Below are positions 1 through 8,650 of a stretch of DNA of 64,000 bases, piece by piece. The notes beneath the pieces are model-generated. The model worked only from the letters and a program-made list of their open reading frames with translations. It had not been told where the DNA came from and made no database searches. Made by a program: the position numbers and the translations under genes. The stretch covers positions 3,311,725-3,375,724 of the forward strand of contig NZ_KI912105.1 in the NCBI RefSeq assembly GCF_000517065.1, written 5' to 3'. This DNA comes from Alkaliflexus imshenetskii DSM 15055 (GTDB taxonomy: Bacteria > Bacteroidota > Bacteroidia > Bacteroidales > Marinilabiliaceae). Positions within the stretch are counted from its first letter, which is position 1; each line of letters begins with the position of its first letter.

Positions 1-646
1 GAGCTATTTGGTTGTTCGTCCATCTCTGGTTTCATGGGCGATAGGGAATTTATTGGCGATGAATGGTTTGGGTATTTAATCCTTAATAAGGTGCCATTTT
101 ATATCAGGTTACGCGAAAACATGAAAGTCCGTGTGCCCGGCAAAGGCGAAAAAAAAGGTCTTCTGGCTATTCAACCATCTACGGGTTGGCGTACACATGC
201 ATTACAGCGGGTTGGCCCATTTGGGCGGAAACCTTGTCTATTTGTCAGCTATCAAAACCATTGATAAAGCCACAGGTAAAATTGAATTTGTTATCATTGC
301 ATCGTTCAACAAACAGGACCAAGCACTGATTAACTATAAGGAAAGATGGCAGATAGAAACCATGTTCCGGGCCATGAAAACAAGTGGTTTCAACATAGAA
401 GACACACATCTCAACAAGCTTGAGCGCTTATCTACCTTGATATCCGTTGTTTCCATTGCATTTATTTGGGCTTACCTCGCTGGTATAGACAAACATGAAA
501 AAATTGTCACAATTAAAGTCAAAAAACACGGAAGAAGAGCCTTCAGTTTCTTCAAGTATGGGTTAATTCGGATTGCTCATGCATTGTCGAACACACTGGA
601 TATAAGCGAATTTAACAAATGTGTCAAAGTTTTGTCATGTACTTAG
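1..646 (+). pseudogene. IS4-family transposase, 3' part, frameshifted
   Basis: This is the C-terminal part of a DDE transposase that moves an IS4-type insertion sequence. It is open from base 1, so the 5' end lies outside the window. The first frame carries GDREFIGDEW, the usual context of the second catalytic Asp. The second frame carries YKERWQIETMFRAMK, which fits the IS4 signature Y-2-R-3-E-6-K exactly and supplies the catalytic Glu. The two parts lie in different frames: frame 1 is correct up to the A8 run at 149-156 and frame 2 is correct from KVFWLFN onward. Removing one A would join them. The change is +1, so it does not look like ordinary -1 programmed slippage. Either the copy is dead or the A8 run is a sequencing error. 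No terminal inverted repeat was identified. Confidence 0.88.
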
Positions 647-855
647 ATTGTGCCTATATTTTTGGCGTATTAATTGCTTTGGCAGGGTTGTATGTTTGGC
701 TGTTTTACGATAAAAAGGTTGATGCTACTGTTTTTCTTACATTGGTTATCCTCGTAACTATTATGTCATTTGTTGCCGCTATTTCTGTGGGCCAATTTGA
801 AAAATCAATCCTAAAACAAAATGATTATGATGACGATAGTGAGTTTGATTTGTAG
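637..855 (+). CDS. Small two-segment membrane protein, possibly a gene remnant
   Basis: A 72-residue reading frame starts inside the last codons of the transposase. It has two hydrophobic segments (about residues 6-26 and 36-56) and a strongly acidic C-terminus (NDYDDDSEFDL). I do not recognise a family. Its position directly at the end of the insertion sequence suggests it could be the tail of a membrane protein gene interrupted by the element, with the apparent start supplied by the element. It could also be a chance frame, although the regular hydrophobic and charged layout argues somewhat against that. Confidence 0.35.
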   Translation: MYLDCAYIFGVLIALAGLYVWLFYDKKVDATVFLTLVILVTIMSFVAAISVGQFEKSILKQNDYDDDSEFDL

Positions 856-1046
856 ATTATGCTGACTAAAGAGCTTTCTGTGTGACAATGACTATTGACA
901 ATGGCTGTTTAGCTGCAATTTATCTCCTTAATGGTAACGCTTAGCTATTCCCACCCAATTACATTGTAGCATTTATTGAAGTTGCGATGTCTGTTTAAAC
1001 CCGGGCAAAATGTTAAATACACCCTGCTCTGATTCCCTTTTCGTGA

Positions 1047-2006
1047 CTATTCTTTAATTACCTTTTTGAAGAAATCTAATATGTCATTTTTTATCGTTTC
1101 CGGATGCTCATGGCCTTTGCCTTCATAAGTTTTAAACAACGCATCAGTACAAATACCGGCGTATAATTTCTGGCTGTTCCCCCACCTTTCAGGCTGCATC
1201 TCTTCGCCTAATACAGCATATATTAGCTCCCTTTCATCATCGCTGTAAGCATCAAGGTAAGGTACCGCGTCATTGGTGTCTAGTGCCCCCATAAAGTAGA
1301 ATTGGGGTATATTGCTAAAAATTTCCACCTGAAATGGATTGTCCGAAAATTCATCAAAATCACCAATGCCCACTGGATATTTTAATAAAAGCCCTTTTTG
1401 CTCAGAGTAAGGCAGCATTAACACGCCGTTTATTCCTCCCGCCGCAACAGCCAGAACCAATTGTGGGTGCAACAAAGCAAATCTGTTGACGAATGATCCC
1501 GATGCAGAAAAGCCGGTAAGAATATATTGATCACTGGTGTTAATTCCCATACGCTCTAACTTATTCTGCGCGTCTTTTGCCATTTGAATGAGCTGATGGT
1601 CAATCCGTTCTTCATCCGAATTCTGAATCGTCAATGCATCTCTATCAAGTGCGTGTGTGTAAACTTGCCAGTTGGACTCACTTCTTGGAAAAACAGGAAC
1701 CAGAAGTGGATATTTCATGTTTCTTGCAACGAAGTTTCCGATGTAGAATTCTTTGGATGCGATACGTTTCGCTTTCTCTATATGAGGCGCCAAATCATCG
1801 TGTGCAAAGCCGCTATTGTTTGGCTCAATAATAAGATGTACCAAAGTGTCCTGTTTGGCACAGTTTTCGGGCACATATAAAAAATAGGGGAAGTTAAACC
1901 CCTTTTCAGGTGCCTGCTCTACAAAGTGAATGGCTCCTTTATCCCCCGAATTACAAGATGCCAATAGCAAGAATAATGTAAAAAATATAAACTTAGTGAA
2001 TGCCAT
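1047..2006 (-). CDS. Lipoprotein with alpha/beta-hydrolase fold, esterase-like
   Basis: A predicted lipoprotein of about 319 residues that probably hydrolyses an ester or peptide substrate at the cell envelope. The start at 2006 is preferred over an upstream Met (2051) because it gives a clean lipoprotein signal, MAFTKFIFFTLFLLLASC. A nucleophile elbow GFSASG fits GxSxG in the middle of the protein. Downstream, FMGALDTND and YEGKGHEHPE provide plausible catalytic Asp and His in the right order, completing a Ser-Asp-His triad. The sequence between resembles PHB depolymerase/feruloyl-esterase-like secreted hydrolases, but I cannot assign a substrate. It stands alone on the minus strand, divergent from the OB-fold-like gene at 2387. 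Confidence 0.72.
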   Translation of the reverse strand: MAFTKFIFFTLFLLLASCNSGDKGAIHFVEQAPEKGFNFPYFLYVPENCAKQDTLVHLIIEPNNSGFAHDDLAPHIEKAKRIASKEFYIGNFVARNMKYPLLVPVFPRSESNWQVYTHALDRDALTIQNSDEERIDHQLIQMAKDAQNKLERMGINTSDQYILTGFSASGSFVNRFALLHPQLVLAVAAGGINGVLMLPYSEQKGLLLKYPVGIGDFDEFSDNPFQVEIFSNIPQFYFMGALDTNDAVPYLDAYSDDERELIYAVLGEEMQPERWGNSQKLYAGICTDALFKTYEGKGHEHPETIKNDILDFFKKVIKE

Positions 2007-2386
2007 AATAAAGTAGGTTATATCTGTCACAATATGATTATGTAAGGACATTTATGAGCTGTTCTTTTCTTGCGCCATCTCATATTCTGATTGCTTTGAA
2101 ACAAAGTAACTGTTTAAATTGACACCTGTCTCTCGCTGATTTTTCTCCAGTAGCGTGCATCGTCAATTGATTAGATTCACAAAATTAATTAATTCTTACG
2201 GTTATTCCCTATTATATGAGTTTGGCCGGTATTTTGATATATACCTGAAAACGATTACAACTTTAACTTACCTTCCCTATCCATCAAACAACTCAATTAT
2301 TCTCAGCAAATCAAAAGGTTATGATCTATTAGAATGAAGACCGGTAATTGAGTCAAGATGCCAAAACGTTTTTAACCAGGGAAATT
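2007..2386. other. Intergenic region between divergent genes
   Basis: This 380-base AT-rich stretch separates divergent genes, so it should hold both promoters. A reading frame at 2155-2337 has no family resemblance and AT-driven composition, and I do not treat it as a gene. The motif GTAACTGTTTAAA near 2106-2118 also occurs at the left edge of the repeat copy at 7.58 kb. No clear -7 box was found. Confidence 0.4.
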
Positions 2387-2914
2387 ATGAGTGATAAAGA
2401 CAATCTAACAAAGCTTTCACACAGCGGAATTGTAATCCGCTATGATGTTGATGGTTGCTATGGGTATGTGAAGGATTTTGTGTCAGGAAAATCCTACTTG
2501 TTCAGGCTCGCTCAGAAAACTAACTCTGCTGTGAATGAGCCAGATAATGGTCATCTGGTGCACATCCGAAAGGGAGATGTCATGAATTTTAATCTTGCTG
2601 CTTTGGGGGATGATTCGGACGAATTGACAGCGATTAATCTTGAATTCATTTGTAACCCCACCGTTGATGAAATTCACAATGACATATTATCCGGAAAACA
2701 GCGTTATGGCCGAATCGGGTTCTCGAATCAAAAGTACTACCTAACTGAGAACAAGAGTAATATTGTATTTCCTCTCAATATTTCATCGCAAGATGAGGCA
2801 CATGTTGATTATGACTTTTTGTCAACCAATCCGGTTGTAGCCTTTCAGCTTAAATTTTTAAGTAATCCAACTGAAATTCTCGCCTCTCTGGTGTTAACCG
2901 GTGTAAAGGTATGA
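2387..2914 (+). CDS. Cold-shock/OB-fold-like protein, apparently duplicated
   Basis: A 175-residue protein of unknown role. Residues about 10-90 follow the spacing of a cold-shock OB fold: SGIVIRYDVDGCYGYVKD, an aromatic YLFRL strand, a loop, RKGDVMNFNL and a closing AINLEF strand. Residues about 105-170 appear to repeat the pattern in weaker form (RYGRIGF, IVFPL, VVAFQL, ILASLVLTG). The aromatic RNP1/RNP2 residues of true cold-shock proteins are only partly present, so nucleic-acid binding is an inference. ATG at 2387 (MSDKDN) is chosen over an in-frame TTG at 2348. The gene has no same-strand neighbour; the downstream kinase is convergent. Confidence 0.6.
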   Translation: MSDKDNLTKLSHSGIVIRYDVDGCYGYVKDFVSGKSYLFRLAQKTNSAVNEPDNGHLVHIRKGDVMNFNLAALGDDSDELTAINLEFICNPTVDEIHNDILSGKQRYGRIGFSNQKYYLTENKSNIVFPLNISSQDEAHVDYDFLSTNPVVAFQLKFLSNPTEILASLVLTGVKV

Positions 2915-2968
2915 ATTGACTAATTAGATTTTATACCGGAGTTTAAACTTTGACAATCCTGGCTTTTG

Positions 2969-5900
2969 CTAAAGTTCAATCTTCTCAATGTGCTCTCTGA
3001 TAGTTACCAATAGCTTGTTTGGAGAGATTGGTTTAGTAACATAGTCATTACATCCCACTTCCATTGCTTTTTCTTTATCTCCGGAAAGCGCATAGGCTGT
3101 TAGCGCAATAATTGGGATTTCACGATTAAAACTCCTAATTCTTGAAGTTGCAACAAGGCCATCCATTACTGGCATTTTTAAGTCCATAAGAATAAGGTCA
3201 ATATCGCTTCGGGACTGACATGTTTTTACGGCTTGTTCTCCGTTTTCAGCTCTCAGTGTCCTAAAGTGATTCATCTCCAGCAACTCTTTTGTCAGATAAT
3301 AGTTTGCGTTATCATCTTCTGCAATCAGTACTAATTGCCCCTGTTCTGTTTGCGAAACTTCGTTATGTTGGTTCAACTTTAGGTTTAAATCTCTTTTTTG
3401 GGTATTAACCGGAATTGAGAAGCTAAAGGTGCTGCCCTCATCCTCTTTTGATTCAAGCCATATTCTTCCACCAAGCATCTCTGTATATGACTTTGCAATT
3501 GACAAACCCAATCCAAGTCCTTCATAAGAGGATGAGAGCGAATAGTCGCCCTGAACAAATCTGGAAAAAATGTGCTGATGCTTCTCTTTTGGGATACCTG
3601 GCCCGGTATCTTTGGTGAAAAAGACAATCTTATCAGGATTTAAATTATACCCAAATGTAACAGATCCGGAAACTGTAAATTTGATGGCATTTTTTATTAG
3701 GTTACTAATTATTGAGGCAAGTTTTGTTTCATCTGAATGAATCATCACTGAGTGTTCGTTTTCGGGAAGAGATAGAAAAAGTTCTAATCCTTTCTTTTCT
3801 GCTTCCGGCTTAAAGAACCTCAAATAGTAATTCATCAGGTTGTTTACATTTACAATACCAATATTGATATCCATAGCACCAGAATCAATCCTGGATATTT
3901 CTATTATGTCATTGATGGTATCCAGCATTCGTTGACTGCTTTCACGAAGTATCTTTATAAATTGCACCTTTTTTCCTTCTGATAAGGAGGTGTTAAGAAG
4001 CAATTCGGAGAATCCCATTATGCCATTTAATGGCGTTCTAATTTCATGGCTCATATTTGCCAGAAATGCCGATTTTAGTCTATCACTCTCTTCTGCTTTT
4101 TCTTTAGAGATTATTAAATCGTGAATTATCTTTTTGCGTTCTGTGATGTCTCGATATGCGTTGATTACTAGGATGGAGTCATCATCATTTCGAATAAATG
4201 TACTGTGAACTTCGCAGAAAATCGATTTCCCATCTTTACTGGTCATCTCAAGATCCGGCTCTAAAATGGATTCATTTTTTTGAATGATTCGCTCTATTTT
4301 TTCTCCGTAAACGGTGTAAGTATCTTCATTTTTATATAAGATTCGGATGTTACGGTTTTGAAGCTCTTCTAACTTCCAGCCAAACATGTTTTCAGCTGCT
4401 CTGTTTACATGAACGATTGTCCTGTTTGGCAAAGAAGTTACAACGATTGCATCGCCAATTGTATTTAGCAGAGTAGATTGAAATCGTTCATTTTCCAATG
4501 TCTTTAGTTCGGCTCTTTTTCTTACGGTAATATCCTGCACTATGCCAATGGTTCGAATTGGGTTACCGGCATTACTGAAGATTGTTTCTCCCTGCTCGTG
4601 AACGTATTTTATCCTGCCATCATGCATTAGCAGTCGATGGTCGATATGATAGGGGGATTTATTCTGCAATGACTCTTCAAATGCAGTTTTTACCAGCTCT
4701 CTATCCATAGGATGAACCAAGTCAAGAAACGACTGATAAGAGGCACTGAACTTGTGGCTGTCAATTTCAAATATATTGTACACTTCTTCTGTCCAACTCA
4801 ACTGATTGGTGCTGAAATCCAATTCCCAACTGCCAATTTTAGCCGCTGTTTGCGCTCTTTTTAAGCTGGCTTCACTTATTATCAGCTGTCTTTGGTGATT
4901 TCTGATTTCAGATTCATCTCGAAAAGAAATGGCAATTCCTGTGATATCGCCGTTAACATCAAATATTGGAACCCGGGTGTCTTGTACCGGTAACTCTTTT
5001 CCCATTTTGGTTAACAGTAAAAGTGGATTTGATGAGACTATTTGGTGACTCGCATTCAGAACTGATTCCATCAGGCTTTCATCAGGCAAGCCAGTTTTTT
5101 CATCAATAACTCTGTATATTTCAGTGAATTTCATTCCTATGGCTTCATCGACGTCCCAACCACATAAATCTATAGCTCGTGGATTCATATACAGAATGAT
5201 TCCTGATTTATCAATTGTTATTACACCATCCCCCAGACTATCCATTATGGCTTTGAAGTTGTTCTTGTATTTGTTTAGTTCTTTTTCGTTGATATATAGT
5301 GTTTTGTATATCTCAGCACGATTGCGCTTATACAAATATGTGATACTCACACCCACAAGACATATCAATAACAAGGTCACAGCAAAAATCATTACAGCCT
5401 TAAAAACCAGTCCTTCCAACAACTCACTTTTGTCTATCTCTGACACCAGAAACCATGGAGTGCCTGGCACTGAGCTTGTGTATGCAAAAACTTCCACGCC
5501 GCGATAATCGAGTCCTTCAATTATTCCTGTATGCCCAAGTGCAGCTGCGATTGAGGTTATTTTTGTGTTGTCAAGTGGTAGTTTATAATTTAATGTTGCA
5601 TTTTCCAGATATTTCAACTCACTTAGATACTTCAGACTGTCATTTGATATTTTGAAAATATAGGACTCAGCTGTATTTGATGGAACCGGCCATGAGTCGA
5701 TAAGTGGCTTTAGGAACAAACTAATATCCATCACACAAACCAATACAACGATGTCTTCTTGCTGATTTGATAGGAACACGGGTGAGACAAAATCAATGTT
5801 CGTAGACTTATCCTCGTGGCAAATGTATAACTCAGAAGTCAGACTCCTGTCTTCTTGAATGGCTGAACCTATAGCAGTAAGCTGCTCATTTGTCAGCGTT

Positions 5901-6292
5901 CTGGCTTTCCCATCTGAGGCGTATAAAAGTTCACCTTCTAATGTTGTAATTAGTACTTTGGCGTAATCGTGTTCATCTCTTAACTGTTCAAGATAACTTT
6001 CAAGATATTTCCTGTGCTCGTAACTATTACTATTTAAGCAGTTCTCTATTTTTTCTTTTAAAAATGGACTTTTGGCTAGTATGTAGGCATCGTATAGTTC
6101 ATCTTGATACCAGTTGGAGATTTGTTGGATTTTTGAGTTTGCGATTGAAGTTAAAAGTTGTTCTTTTTGATGCCGCATTCTCTCCGCTTCGTGTTTATAA
6201 AGATAGTTGCCTGCAATTAGAAGCAATACGCTAATTAATAATATTAAATATATTATTTGTTTTGTGTTGGTCACGGCGGTTTTGTTTTTCAT
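2969..6292 (-). CDS. Hybrid histidine kinase with periplasmic sensor, PAS domains and receiver
   Basis: A 1107-residue membrane hybrid sensor kinase. Order: N-terminal membrane segment (about 12-31), an extracytoplasmic region of roughly 270 residues of CACHE/dCache type, a second membrane segment (about 298-320), three PAS/PAC units (about 345-470, 475-590, 600-710), HisKA with FLANMSHEIRTPLNG (phospho-acceptor His749), HATPase_c with NLIKNAIKF, DTGPGIP and GLGLGLSIAK boxes, and a C-terminal receiver with IAEDD, LILMDLKMP (Asp1037) and YVTKP. All catalytic boxes look intact. No output domain is present, so phosphate probably passes to a separate Hpt or regulator. A hemerythrin gene lies upstream in the same direction. 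A decayed copy of this 3' end sits at 7247-7312. Confidence 0.93.
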   Translation of the reverse strand: MKNKTAVTNTKQIIYLILLISVLLLIAGNYLYKHEAERMRHQKEQLLTSIANSKIQQISNWYQDELYDAYILAKSPFLKEKIENCLNSNSYEHRKYLESYLEQLRDEHDYAKVLITTLEGELLYASDGKARTLTNEQLTAIGSAIQEDRSLTSELYICHEDKSTNIDFVSPVFLSNQQEDIVVLVCVMDISLFLKPLIDSWPVPSNTAESYIFKISNDSLKYLSELKYLENATLNYKLPLDNTKITSIAAALGHTGIIEGLDYRGVEVFAYTSSVPGTPWFLVSEIDKSELLEGLVFKAVMIFAVTLLLICLVGVSITYLYKRNRAEIYKTLYINEKELNKYKNNFKAIMDSLGDGVITIDKSGIILYMNPRAIDLCGWDVDEAIGMKFTEIYRVIDEKTGLPDESLMESVLNASHQIVSSNPLLLLTKMGKELPVQDTRVPIFDVNGDITGIAISFRDESEIRNHQRQLIISEASLKRAQTAAKIGSWELDFSTNQLSWTEEVYNIFEIDSHKFSASYQSFLDLVHPMDRELVKTAFEESLQNKSPYHIDHRLLMHDGRIKYVHEQGETIFSNAGNPIRTIGIVQDITVRKRAELKTLENERFQSTLLNTIGDAIVVTSLPNRTIVHVNRAAENMFGWKLEELQNRNIRILYKNEDTYTVYGEKIERIIQKNESILEPDLEMTSKDGKSIFCEVHSTFIRNDDDSILVINAYRDITERKKIIHDLIISKEKAEESDRLKSAFLANMSHEIRTPLNGIMGFSELLLNTSLSEGKKVQFIKILRESSQRMLDTINDIIEISRIDSGAMDINIGIVNVNNLMNYYLRFFKPEAEKKGLELFLSLPENEHSVMIHSDETKLASIISNLIKNAIKFTVSGSVTFGYNLNPDKIVFFTKDTGPGIPKEKHQHIFSRFVQGDYSLSSSYEGLGLGLSIAKSYTEMLGGRIWLESKEDEGSTFSFSIPVNTQKRDLNLKLNQHNEVSQTEQGQLVLIAEDDNANYYLTKELLEMNHFRTLRAENGEQAVKTCQSRSDIDLILMDLKMPVMDGLVATSRIRSFNREIPIIALTAYALSGDKEKAMEVGCNDYVTKPISPNKLLVTIREHIEKIEL

Positions 6293-6582
6293 TGGTATCT
6301 TGATTTGAATTGTAGCAAGTTATCAGATAACCTAATATAAAACGTATCTTGGCCTTATATTGTTTCAAAACAGGTGATTTCTTATTCCAGAAATCCCATT
6401 ATCATATCTGTTTTTTTGTTGAACTTAATTTTCACCATTGAATGGTAAATGGTGCTGTTTAAGTTAACTTCAGACTCAATAAACAACTTAACGAATACAG
6501 TGTCAACCTTCGTGAGCATTGTTAAAGGTACACGGGAGTAAAATCTGATGCGAAAACTGGAGAACGAAATTATGGGTTTTGT

Positions 6583-6984
6583 TTAGTGCAGCTTTTTCTT
6601 CAGCCTGCCTGCTAATTTGGAATCTGAGTTTTTGTTATGTTCTTCCAGCCAGTTTGTTGTGAATACGTCCAACTCTGATAGATCTGCCTCTTCTGTATTA
6701 AATGAACCAATGAGTTCTGCAAGTTTATACCTTAAAGTATCGTGTTCTTTTTTATGTTCGTGATATCCCTCCAAGTCAAATATCAACATGATGTTCTCTT
6801 CACTGGTAAAGTGGAAATCAATGCATTTGTAAAATTCACGCAGTAGCATCTCACGGATGTTGTTATTGAGTCCCGCACTTTCAGCATATTTTAATTTGGA
6901 GAGAACTTCATGTATGAGTTGATGTTCGTTTTCCAGATGCTGAATGGTGCTCCTAATTGCTTCGCCTTTTTCAAAAGTGTTCAT
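6583..6984 (-). CDS. Bacteriohemerythrin-like di-iron protein
   Basis: A 133-residue cytoplasmic protein of the hemerythrin family, which binds O2 (or NO) at a non-heme di-iron centre. The ligand pattern is complete: His21 or His25 in the first helix, His58-x3-Glu62 (HFTSE), His77-x3-His81 (HKKEH), and His116-x4-Asp121 (HNKNSD). Length and a four-helix layout fit stand-alone bacteriohemerythrins. It lies 290 bases upstream of the hybrid kinase in the same direction. That makes a functional link (oxygen or redox sensing, or O2 delivery) possible, but the gap is too large to assume one operon. Confidence 0.9.
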   Translation of the reverse strand: MNTFEKGEAIRSTIQHLENEHQLIHEVLSKLKYAESAGLNNNIREMLLREFYKCIDFHFTSEENIMLIFDLEGYHEHKKEHDTLRYKLAELIGSFNTEEADLSELDVFTTNWLEEHNKNSDSKLAGRLKKKLH

Positions 6985-7246
6985 GGATGTAGTTTAAAAA
7001 CCAGAAGTTTCTGTGTGTAGATATACGTTATAAGCCATGAAAGAGATTGTTTTTTTAGGTTAATTTTAGTGAAATTTGGTTGTGTTTCTCTAAAAGCCGG
7101 ATTCCATAATAAAAGAAACAGGTCAAAGTTTGCATCATTCTTTTGCAGAGATTAAATGACAATCAGAGAGGTGTTTGTGTGTTGCTGCGCTGCCTGATAA
7201 ATAATTGTTTATCGGCGAATAATTTATGTCAGCCTGCTGACTTTTA

Positions 7247-7312
7247 CTAAAGTTCGAACTTCTCAATGAACGCTCTGATACTTACCAATAGCATGTTTGC
7301 AAAGTTTGGTAT
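7247..7312 (-). pseudogene. Remnant of a hybrid kinase receiver C-terminus
   Basis: Read on the minus strand this encodes PNFANMLLVSIRAFIEKFEL followed by a stop. It lines up with the end of the intact kinase, ISPNKLLVTIREHIEKIEL plus stop. At nucleotide level 7241-7309 matches 2963-3031 at roughly five positions in six by eye, including bases beyond the stop codon. Similarity ends abruptly at the next codons, so only the last 20 or so codons of a former paralogue survive. It has no start and no domain and cannot be functional as a kinase. Confidence 0.78.
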
Positions 7313-7578
7313 ACTTTTGCGAAAGCTCCCGAAGCTCACGCAATTGTATTATTGTTAAATGAATACTAATTTAACTGAAAATGAGTAGTATGATAGTTAA
7401 TGTCGATACAGAGATAGAGTTAAATCAGCATATATTGAATAGTATGGTGCGTATGCGAGCGTAGTGGCAATTTGTAGGGAGTGGTTGTAAATCGTTAGTT
7501 TATGTGGTGAATAAGATTTTGTTTCATTCTTCAAATGACTAATTTGTGCATTGAACGGGGCTTAAAAACATACTGAGT

Positions 7579-7735
7579 AACTGTTTAAAATTAATCTTTA
7601 AAGCATGATATAGACGCTAAGACTTTTAGACAGATAAAGTAGTTGTGAAAGATGATTAGATTTTCTGTTTTATCTGGTCAATCAGTCTAAATATCTAATA
7701 AGCATTCTAAGCATATTTAATACAAATCTTAAACA
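7579..7735 (+). repeat. Dispersed intergenic repeat, copy A
   Basis: One of four related AT-rich noncoding repeats in the window (others near 16.6, 27.1 and 31.3 kb). The shared core runs AAAGCATGATATAGACGC, ACTTTTAGACAGATA, GTAGTTGTGAAAGATGATTA and CAGTCTAAATATCTAA in that order. Within the core ACAGATAAA and TTTATCTGG can pair. The edges carry GTAACTGTTTAAA on the left and CTTAAAC on the right, a degenerate terminal inverted repeat. It has no coding potential. Confidence 0.75.
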
Positions 7736-7775
7736 TTCTCTGAGATTATTCGCAATATTAAATATTTATTCAAAT

Positions 7776-8402
7776 ATGATGACAGGACCAGACCGAGATG
7801 TGAAATATCCACTCGAGAATTATGATCGACTATGTTTTTTGAAGAATGTTGTAAAAAATCCTAACATTATTGTTGGTGACTATACTTATTACGATGACTT
7901 TGAAAACGTTGAAAATTTCGAGAAAAATGTAAAGTATCACTTCGACTTTATTGGAGACAAATTAATAATTGGTAAATTTTGTATGATTGCTTCTGATGTG
8001 AAATTTATAATGAATGGAGCAAATCATTTGACAAACGCTTTGACTGCTTATCCATTTGCTATTTTTGGAAATGGATGGGAAATGGCAATGGCAGATAAAG
8101 CATACCCAGACAAAGGGGATATCATAATAGGCAATGACGTTTGGATTGGTTACAACGCCACCATACTGTCAGGCGTGACCATTGGTGATGGCGCCATTGT
8201 TGCTGCGAATGCAACTGTGGTTAAGGATGTTGAGCCTTACGCGATTGTGGGCGGAAACCCTGCAAAAGTAATTAGAATGCGATTCCCCGAAGAGAAAATT
8301 GCAAAGTTGTTGGAGCTGCAATGGTGGAATTGGGATATAGAGAAAATCACCAGAAACGTTCAGAAATTAACCGGTACCGAAATAGACGCATTGATAGAGT
8401 AG
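7776..8402 (+). CDS. vat: Vat-type streptogramin A / xenobiotic O-acetyltransferase
   Basis: A 208-residue hexapeptide-repeat acetyltransferase of the xenobiotic acetyltransferase (Vat) group. These enzymes transfer acetyl from acetyl-CoA to a hydroxyl of streptogramin A-type compounds. The start MTGPD..YPLENY and the block NIIVGDYTYYDD are characteristic. NGANH (His84) matches the catalytic His context, followed by YPFAIFGNGWE. The left-handed beta-helix repeats run GDIIIGNDVWIGYNATILSG to GNPAKVIRMRF, with a helical C-terminus ending WWNWDIEKI. Length equals the family norm. Environmental family members may act on other substrates, so resistance is an inference. No mobile element touches it, although the flank is a repeat-rich, gene-poor region. 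Confidence 0.85.
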   Translation: MMTGPDRDVKYPLENYDRLCFLKNVVKNPNIIVGDYTYYDDFENVENFEKNVKYHFDFIGDKLIIGKFCMIASDVKFIMNGANHLTNALTAYPFAIFGNGWEMAMADKAYPDKGDIIIGNDVWIGYNATILSGVTIGDGAIVAANATVVKDVEPYAIVGGNPAKVIRMRFPEEKIAKLLELQWWNWDIEKITRNVQKLTGTEIDALIE

Positions 8403-8650
8403 ATAAACGAATGCATTTCCCCGTTTTTATTGGCAATAAACCTTGTAGTGGTTCAGTTTTTTTATTAATGTAGCTGAAAATTAGCTGAATGCATAGCGAT
8501 TTTTAAAAGTTTTTTTACCTTTAGATTCATAATTTTGACAGAAATACTGCATGCTTTCTGTATATAACTAAAAAGCTGTTTTGGCGCATATTGCCACTTG
8601 TGGCAACCCCAACGGACATAATTGATACGATAACATCAATACATTATTGT

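Larger units (their letters stand above)
6985..7775. other. Gene-poor intergenic stretch
   Basis: No intact gene is visible in this 791-base AT-rich region. It contains two recognisable items annotated separately: a decayed 3' end of a hybrid kinase gene (7247-7312, minus strand) and one copy of the dispersed intergenic repeat (7579-7735). The remainder (about 7313-7578) has short stop-rich frames only. It looks like a graveyard of a deleted paralogue. Confidence 0.6.

Noticed and set aside
149-156. Programmed -1 ribosomal frameshift in the transposase
   Set aside because: The A8 run is a good slippery sequence, but the downstream frame is reached by +1 (or -2), not -1, so the standard mechanism does not fit.
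2155-2337. 60-residue frame upstream of the OB-fold-like gene
   Set aside because: Low-complexity AT-rich frame in a divergent promoter region, with no recognisable domain.
3385-3627. Antisense frames inside large genes, such as within the hybrid kinase, pepD and rel
   Set aside because: They lie fully within genes with clear domain content and show no independent family signal; they are shadows of the real coding frames.
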